A stretch of 50,169 nt of DNA from BRH-c25 sp041690515. Lineage in GTDB: Bacteria; Bacillota; Clostridia; Lutisporales; Lutisporaceae. The position numbers and the translations under genes are program-made. The stretch lies in contig JAWLHF010000008.1 of the NCBI GenBank assembly GCA_041690515.1, positions 1 to 50,169 on the forward strand, in the 5' to 3' direction. Within the stretch, counting starts at the first letter, position 1, and every line of letters starts with the position of its first letter. This document shows positions 7,346-15,900 of the stretch, in pieces. The notes beneath the pieces were generated by a model. The model ran no database searches and had not been told where the DNA came from. It saw only the letters and a list, made by a program, of their open reading frames with translations.

Positions 7346-9241
7346 ATGAAACAAAAGTTGAATATTATAGTCGTTATAGCAGCATTATTTTGTACCTTCA
7401 TGTTGTTTCCCGCATTATCAGTATATGCAGAATCAGAAAATGATGAGGGCTACAAGGATGGTTATAACAGCGGCTGGACTGACGGCATAACAGCAGCCTG
7501 GGATGATCTGGACGAAAACAACAGAAGGAGTTATTCAAAGGCATTGCCCAGTAATTCTGAAATTGAAGAATACTACGAGTTAGATGAAGAAAACAAGAAC
7601 TACAGGACAGGTTTTTTATCAGGCTACAGGACAGGCTTTAGGGAAGGCTATAATTTTGGCTATGACAACCCGCAGTATGGAGCAAATTCCAAGGTGTTGT
7701 ATGATGAAACTCTGGGCTATGCCATGGGTGAAATAAACGGGAAAATTGATTACTATGCCGGAAAGGACAATAAATGGGGCAGCTCAATTCCGTCAACCTC
7801 CGAGTTGATTTCTATTTTTCAACTGAAAAAAGAATCAGAAGCATATAAGAATGACTTTATAACCAACTTCAAGGTGAAATACAGGGAAGGTTATGAATAC
7901 GGCTATAGGACTGCAAAGTTCCAACCGGTTCAAACAGCAATAGACCAAGGCACCAAAGATGGTGAGCGGTTTGGTGAGCTGTTGGGAGGGAACAATGGAA
8001 GACTTGATTATTATTACGGCGCAGGCAGTCAATATGACAGAGATATGCCGTCTGATAACGAGCTAATGGGCATTTTTCTGTTGAAAAGGGACTCTGAAGA
8101 CTATATGTATTCTTTTCTCTCTTCCTTCAAAACTAAGTACAGGGAGAAGTATGAAGAAGCATACAGGGCGGCAAATGCTGAAGCCAATGCTCTGCTATTT
8201 GCAAAAGGATACGAACATGGCAAGGATATTGGAATACTCAAAGGTGAAAGCCTTGCAAAGATTGACCGTATCATGAATGTAACCAATAATGAAGCCAGGA
8301 ATATCATCAGTGAACAGGATATAATAAAGGAGTATCTGCTTTTCAATGAGGATGAAAAATACAGGGAAGGCTTTGTAAGCGGGTACAGGGAAGGAAGAAA
8401 AACAGGCTATATGGCTGCTTATCAAGAAAGCAATTATGAGTACGGTATGAAAAAGGCTGTATCTCAGATTGTTCCAATAAGCGGGGCAGAATTGTTATCG
8501 GGTGATCAGAAGCTGAAGCTGTCCATTGAAAAAGGAATATTTTATAATGACATCGTAGTGTCAATAGACCAGCTTACCGCAAGCAACACCGTTGCAAAAT
8601 TGCCTTCCCGTGAAAAACTGGCAAAGGCATCGGATATTTATACCATCAGGTTTTCGAATTCCAATAACTATGTTAATAGGGACAGGCCAATAAAGCTGAG
8701 CATCGAGTATTATGGTCCTGAAAATGGCGGAATATATAAGTATTCTGATGAAGGATGGGTCTATGTTCCAAGCAGGATCATTGCCGGCAGCATCATCACA
8801 TATATAAATCCGGAAGCAATCAACAGGAATAGTGGAATCTACGCAATTTTCCTTGACGACAAAGTCAGGAATCCCAATGATCTAAGAGGCCATTGGGCAA
8901 AGGATGAGATAATTGCATATTTGAGAAGAGGAATCATAGGTGCATTTGAGGACAATACTTTCAGGCCTGACACCCCATTGAATCACGGCCAAGCCGTGGA
9001 GTGGATCAACAGAGTATATAAGAAACAGCTTGAAATGCCAAAAACACCGGGAAGTTCCATAACCTATCTGCAGTTTGAGGAGCTTATAAGGAAAGCAACC
9101 GGTGACAAAACTTTCAGCTGGGCTTATATAGCGGAAAAAATCATGAGAAACAAAGATAAGAGATCAAACAGCTACAACTCCATGAACCATCATATTACAA
9201 AGGCAGAAGCAGTATATATGCTTTACTATATGAACGAATAA
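7346..9241 (+). CDS. Secreted SLH-domain protein with Gly/Tyr-rich tandem repeats
   Basis: The N-terminal signal peptide is basic residues then a hydrophobic core ending near VYAES. Residues about 35-365 hold about four tandem units of roughly 85 residues. Each has Gly-x3-Gly spacing, an acidic/Pro/Glu linker, and a YREGYxxGY-like motif (YRTGFREGYNFGY, YREGYEYGYRTA, YREKYEEAYRAA, YREGFVSGYREG). A domain of about 120 residues follows (SIEKGIFYNDIVVSID...), then one clear SLH repeat (LRGHWAKDEIIAYLRRGII...FRPDTPL) and a degenerate second one. SLH domains bind secondary wall polymers. Start ATG 7346 is preferred to GTG 7337 because GAAAGGG (7331-7337) is correctly spaced for it. It is the last gene of the pilus operon, 18 bases after the LysM protein. 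Function unknown; a surface partner of the pilus is an inference. Confidence 0.78.
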   Translation: MKQKLNIIVVIAALFCTFMLFPALSVYAESENDEGYKDGYNSGWTDGITAAWDDLDENNRRSYSKALPSNSEIEEYYELDEENKNYRTGFLSGYRTGFREGYNFGYDNPQYGANSKVLYDETLGYAMGEINGKIDYYAGKDNKWGSSIPSTSELISIFQLKKESEAYKNDFITNFKVKYREGYEYGYRTAKFQPVQTAIDQGTKDGERFGELLGGNNGRLDYYYGAGSQYDRDMPSDNELMGIFLLKRDSEDYMYSFLSSFKTKYREKYEEAYRAANAEANALLFAKGYEHGKDIGILKGESLAKIDRIMNVTNNEARNIISEQDIIKEYLLFNEDEKYREGFVSGYREGRKTGYMAAYQESNYEYGMKKAVSQIVPISGAELLSGDQKLKLSIEKGIFYNDIVVSIDQLTASNTVAKLPSREKLAKASDIYTIRFSNSNNYVNRDRPIKLSIEYYGPENGGIYKYSDEGWVYVPSRIIAGSIITYINPEAINRNSGIYAIFLDDKVRNPNDLRGHWAKDEIIAYLRRGIIGAFEDNTFRPDTPLNHGQAVEWINRVYKKQLEMPKTPGSSITYLQFEELIRKATGDKTFSWAYIAEKIMRNKDKRSNSYNSMNHHITKAEAVYMLYYMNE

Positions 9242-9270
9242 GAAACACGGGGAGTCATTCTCTCCGGACA

Positions 9271-9321
9271 AAAAGCGCAACAACACGGCAATCACAAAGA
9301 TTGACCGGTTGTTGCGCTTTT
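9271..9321. terminator. Bidirectional rho-independent terminator between convergent genes
   Basis: AAAAGCGCAACAAC (9271-9284) pairs with GTTGTTGCGCTTTT (9308-9321). A further inner pairing (CAATC / GATTG) gives a long hairpin with A- and T-runs on both sides. It lies between the SLH protein (plus) and the GHL10 protein (minus) and can serve both. Confidence 0.85.
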
Positions 9322-9331
9322 AAGTTTGCTC

Positions 9332-12300
9332 TTATCTATCTGTTATAAGCATAGGGCCTTTGGTATTGAATATCAATTGATTGCTCTTGTATACTATATT
9401 TCCTGATGAGTCAAAGCCATGTATCTGGTAATTGTAAACCGTATCCGGCGACAAATCTCTGTCATAGTAAGAAGTGGAGGAGACCCTAGCTATTTCGTCA
9501 TCATCCCTGCAAACAATATACCCGGATATATCAGAATCAACCAGCTTTCTTCCCCAGTCAAGGAGCACTTTTCTGTAACCCTGTCCGGTGGCCTTCAGAT
9601 CAAAGGATTCTGACGAGTTCATGGCATCATGCATAGTTTTGTCAATGAGAAATTGAACTTTTCTATTTAAATCATTTTCACTGCTGAGGAGGAAGTTGTC
9701 CAAGATATCAACAGTAATAACCGCCGATTTATCCTTATTCTTTATCCTCAATACTGAGGCTTCGGTCTCAACAGCAGCAGGATTGCCTGATTTGATACGG
9801 TATTGGGACTTGTCGAGATACATTATGCTACTGTCATCGAATACTGCCCTGACTTTAATGGGGACTGCACTGCCTGCAATGGCGGCATTAAAGGGCAGCT
9901 CTATCTGGAATTCACTGACTGTATGTCCGGACATGAATCTCAGATTTGAAGTTTTCGCATCCAGTATGTTAATTACGGTATTCAAATCCGCGCTTATCCT
10001 ATGTGCGGCTTCTTTTTTGAGATCTTGATCCTCATAAATGGTCTTCAATATGTCCTGTATGGTATACTTAAGCTTCACGGCTGTTTCTGCCTTGTCACCG
10101 GTAAGCTCTGCTGGTATCCCGGCAAAAAGCTTCTTGTAGTTCTCCCCCTGTCTATGATCCATAGCCTTGCAAGGGATATATATATCGTCAATCTTCCTTA
10201 TTATATCATCAAGTACTGCTCTTATCGCTTGCTCAGGGTTTCTTCCGGTGACCATCGAGGGCTTGCTGAAGACCCCAAGCTTTAGTGCTTCGTCATAACT
10301 GCTGCCATATAATGAATCAAATTCAAAAATCGCTATTCCATTGGTATTTGCAGACCTTACTGCGTCAATCTGTCTGATGAGGACCTTTTTATCAACTCTC
10401 GTAAAGGTGGCAATTCCCGAAGTTATTTGAGAGTGGCCTCTGGAAAACGCCCATGTATTTATTAGATCATCAACTACAGGACCTTCATGGAGATAATATG
10501 ACATGGGTATCAGGGTATCGATATAGTCCTTCCTTGTCCATGCCTTGGGGTCCTGATATATATCAGCAATAGTCTTGGCGTATTCCGGCCATACATCTGC
10601 AGATATATGGATATTAGGATTTATGGACCTTATCTCCGATATAACTCTGTATGCATAGGAGCTTATAATATGTGCTCTGAATTCACACCATTTCTCCCAT
10701 AATTCGTCCTGTACATCCAGAGATGCAGGATCAGTGCCTGTATATGCTTTGAACAATTGTCTGGTATACATGTCATAACTGAAGTCGTTTGTATAATCTC
10801 CCGAATGGGAGTATCTCATATAGTCAAACTGGATGCCATCAATGGGATATTTCTTGACCAACTCTTTGTACAGGCCTGATAAAAAGTCACGTACATCCGG
10901 CAGTGCGGGATTTAAAAAGTAGTATTTGGTCTTGCCGTTTTCCAGGTAATATAAATCGCCTTTTTTACTGACAGCCATCCACTCTGGTTTCTTTTCGGCT
11001 ATAGGGGGTCCGACAAGGAAGTTTTCCACCCATGCATGCAGTTCGATTCCTCTGGAATGAGCTTCCTTTATGTAAGCATCAAGTACATCGAAGCCTTTGA
11101 ATATAGGGTTTTGCACCATAAACTCATTTTCGGAGGGGTATATGGAGTAACCGTTGAAATAAGCTTCCAGGTATATAGTGTTTATATTAAGTTCTTTCAG
11201 CATATCAAGTTTTTTTCTTACACCTTCAATGCCGGTTTCCTTTGGTCTCAGCCATATTGCTCTGTTTTCAACCAAGGGTGATTCAAAGGTCATGAAATAT
11301 ATTTCGTCAGCAGCCTTTTGCATTTCCTTTACAGATTTTACCAAGTCTTCAAATGCTCCACTCTCTGTTCTTGCCTGTATATCCTTTAGCCTGGCCTCGG
11401 CCATGTCAATCATGCTTTGGATCTTTTCATAATCAACATCCAGATAATTGAGCTTTGCAAAATCAAGTCTTTCTTTTGCCGCCTCAATGCTGAAGGAGGC
11501 TCTGCTTATGTATGAGTCTGGGGTGAGTATTACAACAACTTCCTTCCTGTCCGGTGACAGTGATACAGAAGAACCCAGCAAAGCGTTATTACTAAGCCAG
11601 TTAAGCTTGTCCCCGTGTCCTGAGAGGACATAGCCACCTTCGGGGATCTTTAAGTCATTGCCTCCGGTACTGATTACCCTTCCTTCGCTGCTTACCGCCA
11701 CTTCATAACCGTAGGGATTTGTTCCGGTGCTTTCACCATAGCTGCTGTCGTATATTATTAGCTGGTTTGGGCCTCTAAAGCTGTCATAAGGCTTGCCCTC
11801 GGCAGCATCCCATGCGGCAGGATTGTCTTCTATAGTCATGGGGTTCATAGCGGCAAAGCTCACTTTTGCTGCGCTGTAGAGCTTTAAACTATCGTCGAAT
11901 ATTGCGATATTGTCACCAACCTTCGCTTTTTCCTGTACCTGCTTGTAATATGAGCTCCCTGAGTGTAGAGATATCACCATGCCGTTTTCAGGTATGTATG
12001 AGTTGTTCTCAGGGGCTTTGCCCTCCTCGCCTATCATATCTGCTATATGTGTGATAATGCCGTTTATCGCCGTAAGCTCAATCCCCCAAGGGTTTGTCTT
12101 TGTTGTTTCTCCGTGAGAGGGCTTATATAGTACGGTCTGATTGGCGTTTCTTATCGAATTGATCTGGTCTATGGGAACGATTATATCATCCAGTCTGAAA
12201 TACATGTCAGGGGAGACCGGCATATCTATCCCTGAAAGGGTTAGGGAATCTCCAACAACAAGTATGTCAGCAAGGTTCTTATCCGGTCCTGTATAGGACA

Positions 12301-12616
12301 AGACATAGCCGTTGGTAGGAATGTATGTACCTGTGGCACCGTTGGTGTTCTTTGAGGCTATTATGTTATTCACCACGACCAGCTCAAAGGTGTCTGCATC
12401 GAAAGGATCTGTGAATTCACCGTAGTTCCTTGTATATATTATGACTTTTCCTTCCTTACGATCTTCATCAATCAAGTCAACAGGGCAGGAGGTATTGTCC
12501 TGAAGTATTATCTCAGGAGTGGTCCGGGGTTGTATGTCATCTGCATTTACATTGATGGAAGCCATAGCGGGTATAAGGAAAAAGATGCTTAGAATAATGA
12601 TTTTTAGATATCTCAC
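9332..12616 (-). CDS. Secreted GHL10-type (DUF187) glycoside hydrolase-like protein with FN3 domain
   Basis: The product is 1094 aa with a signal peptide (about residues 1-25, ending NVNA). Residues about 55-365 contain three copies of a roughly 100-residue repeat (VIIYTRNYGEFTDP..., TVLYKPSHGETTKTNPWG..., LIIYDSSYGESTGTNPYG...), each ending in a Pro-x-Gly-Gly/Asn-Gly-Tyr/Met-Val-Leu/Ile-Ser motif. A helical stretch follows (370-440). Residues about 444-780 form a TIM-barrel GHL10 domain (AIWLRPKETGIEGV, ELHAWVENF, DGIQFDYMRYSH, DVWPEY). Residues about 1010-1085 look like fibronectin type III. GHL10 proteins resemble family 10-like hydrolases; the substrate here is not known. GTG start with AAAGGAG 8 bases upstream. 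It stands alone on the minus strand, divergent from the peptidase gene. Confidence 0.8.
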   Translation of the reverse strand: MRYLKIIILSIFFLIPAMASINVNADDIQPRTTPEIILQDNTSCPVDLIDEDRKEGKVIIYTRNYGEFTDPFDADTFELVVVNNIIASKNTNGATGTYIPTNGYVLSYTGPDKNLADILVVGDSLTLSGIDMPVSPDMYFRLDDIIVPIDQINSIRNANQTVLYKPSHGETTKTNPWGIELTAINGIITHIADMIGEEGKAPENNSYIPENGMVISLHSGSSYYKQVQEKAKVGDNIAIFDDSLKLYSAAKVSFAAMNPMTIEDNPAAWDAAEGKPYDSFRGPNQLIIYDSSYGESTGTNPYGYEVAVSSEGRVISTGGNDLKIPEGGYVLSGHGDKLNWLSNNALLGSSVSLSPDRKEVVVILTPDSYISRASFSIEAAKERLDFAKLNYLDVDYEKIQSMIDMAEARLKDIQARTESGAFEDLVKSVKEMQKAADEIYFMTFESPLVENRAIWLRPKETGIEGVRKKLDMLKELNINTIYLEAYFNGYSIYPSENEFMVQNPIFKGFDVLDAYIKEAHSRGIELHAWVENFLVGPPIAEKKPEWMAVSKKGDLYYLENGKTKYYFLNPALPDVRDFLSGLYKELVKKYPIDGIQFDYMRYSHSGDYTNDFSYDMYTRQLFKAYTGTDPASLDVQDELWEKWCEFRAHIISSYAYRVISEIRSINPNIHISADVWPEYAKTIADIYQDPKAWTRKDYIDTLIPMSYYLHEGPVVDDLINTWAFSRGHSQITSGIATFTRVDKKVLIRQIDAVRSANTNGIAIFEFDSLYGSSYDEALKLGVFSKPSMVTGRNPEQAIRAVLDDIIRKIDDIYIPCKAMDHRQGENYKKLFAGIPAELTGDKAETAVKLKYTIQDILKTIYEDQDLKKEAAHRISADLNTVINILDAKTSNLRFMSGHTVSEFQIELPFNAAIAGSAVPIKVRAVFDDSSIMYLDKSQYRIKSGNPAAVETEASVLRIKNKDKSAVITVDILDNFLLSSENDLNRKVQFLIDKTMHDAMNSSESFDLKATGQGYRKVLLDWGRKLVDSDISGYIVCRDDDEIARVSSTSYYDRDLSPDTVYNYQIHGFDSSGNIVYKSNQLIFNTKGPMLITDR

Positions 12617-12957
12617 TTTTACAACTCCTTTGCATTTTCGACTTAATTGGTGCTAAGCAGATTATATCAGAGAAAATATTCCAGGCAAAGGGCTTGAGGG
12701 GACATAAGCACGAAATGATAAGATAATGTAATATTTGTAGGGTGCAGCTGTCTTTTTATGCTTCAATTCCTATAAAAATGTCATATCAAAAATGTGCATG
12801 TCTAAAACTTTTCATTTATAAAAGCTAAAGTTGACAAATAATTCGTAGGCCTTGTGTTAGAATCGTTATACGGTAAATACAAATGATGGAAGGAGTGTTT
12901 CCTTCCTGAAAATTGTGTGGTGAAAGAACACATGAATTAAAGTAAAGGAGGTCGCTT
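12617..12957. other. Divergent intergenic region between GHL10 protein and M28/M14 peptidase
   Basis: These 341 bases hold no convincing small gene. The minus-strand side contains a good promoter (listed separately). On the plus strand, TTGACA at 12831-12836 is followed by TAGAAT at 12858-12863, but the spacer is 21 bases, longer than sigma-A normally accepts. The peptidase ribosome site AAAGGAGG lies at 12944-12951. Confidence 0.6.
12661..12688 (-). promoter_or_regulatory. Predicted sigma-A promoter of the GHL10 gene
   Basis: Read on the minus strand: -35 TTGCCT (12683-12688), 16-base spacer, -10 TATAAT (12661-12666). The predicted leader to the GTG start is about 40 bases. Confidence 0.45.
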
Positions 12958-15900
12958 ATGTTTAAAAAGGTATTGGCATTATTACTCGTATTTGCCATTT
13001 TACTGCCTATATGTCCTGTGGAGGGAGAGCAGCAGGCGGTAAGAACAATGGCAAAACCTTTATCCTACGATGAACGGCTTGAGAAAACAGACAGAAATAC
13101 CGAAGTCGACGCTGCTGTCGAATACATCGGAGTTGAGAACCCATATGGGGCGGAGAAGGCAGGAGAGGAGGATGTTGACAAGTCTGCTTATCTTCTGATG
13201 GAACAATCAGAAGCAGAGGGAGACTATGAAGGCAAATCCATCGAAGCATATGGAGAGATTGCATATAGGCATATGGAGCATTTATCTGAAGATATAGGTG
13301 CAAGAGTGGCTGACAGTGTATATGCAAAACCTGCTGAAGATGACCCGGAACTGATGGCGAGAGAGTACCTGGTCCGGGAGTTTGAAGGCTTGGGTTATGA
13401 GGTCGATATTCAACACTTTGATTTCTGGAGCAGAGGATCTTACCAATCTGCCAATGTCATTGCTTCAAAGCAGGGAGTATCAGACAAGGTGGTCATAGTA
13501 GGAGCACACTATGATTCTGTAGCACCAAAGCCAATTTGGATTGGTGCTTCGGCGGATGAAAAGACTACAGTAGCCGATGCAGTGTATATGTACGGAAAAG
13601 GTGCCGATGACAATGCTTCAGGTGTGGCAATTATGCTTGAAGCTGCTGAGCGGATAGCAGATATAGAAACACCCTATACAGTTAAGTTTATAGCTTTTGG
13701 GGCAGAAGAGAGAGGACTTTTTGGATCAAAATACTATGTTTCGCAAATGACTGAAGAAGATATTGAAAATACAGTAGCTATGATAAATCTTGACAGCTGC
13801 ATAGCCGGAGACAATATGTACGTCTATGGAGATGAAGGAGAAAAAGGATGGGTCAGGGAACTGGCTCTGGATATTGCGGAAAGGCTGGGGCTTGACCTGA
13901 CAACTCAGGAGGGGCTGAATGAGGAATATCCTGCAGGAACCACAGGGCTATGGAGCGATCATGCCCCCTTTGTAGGTGCTGGCATTCCATATGGGTATTT
14001 TGAGGCTACCAACTGGACCCTGGGGGACATGGACGGATATACCCAGGTTGATGTGGAGTATGGTCTGGATGGTGCAATATGGCATACCGGATATGACAAT
14101 ATCGGATACATAGAGGATACTTTTCCAGGAAGAATAGAGGAAAGGCTCAGTACCTTTACACAGGTACTCACCAACATCCTTGTTCTTATCAAAGAGCCGG
14201 GTCAGGGAGTTACAGGGGTGAATTTAAGTGATTACTCCATTTCAATGACTGAGATCGAAGAGGTTGAGATTGTTGCAGATTTGGGATATAAGCCCGATAA
14301 GGACAATTTGGTATGGACTCTCGGCGGTGTGGCATTCGATGAGTGGAAAAAGTACAATTCCGGTTCTTACTCCGGTGACTCTTTTATCACATTTGTTGAG
14401 GAGCCTGTAATTGAAGGAACTGTTATCAGGGCAAAGATAAGATTTGATCTTCCTTATGGAACGGTGGACCTGAGTCCAAGAAGGATCAGGGTTCTCTATC
14501 CGGCGCTTATAGGGCATTATGAACTGGCAATCAGAGATAGTTCAAATGATAGTGCTGTCAGCACATTAATAGAGTATAACGTATATGACAGCTATCATGT
14601 CTATGATGAAATAAAGCCTGCCATAGATGAGATAATCGAGAAAGCGGATCCTGATAGATATGTTGAATACAAGTCCCTGGGCACTACATATGACGGCAGG
14701 GATGTTCATTTTGCAATACTCGCAGAAGACGAGGAATCAGTAGAACAGTATCTTGATGAGTTGATGCCTCTCATGACGGAAAATCCTCAGATGCTGCAGG
14801 ATAAGCTGGAAAGCGGGACTATGGGAGAATACAAAGTGCCTATATGGTTTAACAACATACATCCTGACGAGGCACCGGGCATAGATGCAATAATTGAGCT
14901 GTTTGAACAACTTACCACCCAAGAGGAAATAACATATAAGACAACAGGATCAATTAAAGATCCTAAAACTCAATATTCAGATGGAACAAATATTGAAGAT
15001 CCGGATCAGGAAGCTGAAATAACAATAAAAGTGGATGAGGCGCTGGACAATGTGATTCTTCTGTTTAACTTCACTGTTAATCCTGATGGGAGATATTATA
15101 ATACAAGAGGAAATGTCAATGGCTTTGATATCAACAGGGACAATGTCTATCAGACACAGGTGGAGGCAAGGCTGACAACGGAGGAAATAGCAAAATGGAA
15201 GCCTATGTCTTTCCTGGATTTTCATGGATTTATGCCGGGGTTTTGTATTGAACCCTGTACTACACCCCATGATCCTAATTTTGAGTATGACCTTCTTATA
15301 GAAAATATGCTTGAGCAGGCACATTTAATGGGAAAAGCCGGTGTAGCAAACACAAAATATACAAGATATGAGATACCCTTTGAGGACTATAACGGAGGAT
15401 GGGATGACGGGGTACCTTCTTATACTGCGGTATATGCAATGTCATTGGGGGCTCTTGGACACACCATTGAAATACCTGAACTGAATGAAGCCTCGGTAGA
15501 TGCTCTGGTAAATACCGGTTTTGCATCTATCAGTTACGTTGTAGAAAACAAGGACAGATTGTACAACAACCAGCTTGAGTTTTATGAAAGGGGCATAGAG
15601 GGAATAGACGCCAGAGAAGAAGTAGATCCATGGCTTTTGAATGCTGCCGGAGAAGTAATAGGAAGACCAAGAGGTGCTAATGAGAATTTTTTCCCCGAAT
15701 ATTATGTGATACCGGTAGACAAAAGAGTGCAGAAAAATGGTCTGGAAGCATACAAATTAGCCCAATACATGATAAGGAATGGTGTAAAGGTTGAAAAGAG
15801 TACTGAAGCTGTTACCGTTGAAGGTATCACCTTCCCCGCAGGAAGCTTTGTAATTGATATGCACCAAGCTTTGAGAGGCTATGCAAATGAAGTGCTTTAT

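Noticed and set aside
12831..12863. TTGACA followed by TAGAAT upstream of the M28/M14 peptidase
   Set aside because: The spacer is 21 bases, outside the usual 16-18. No other -10 at a proper distance scores well, so I do not call a promoter.
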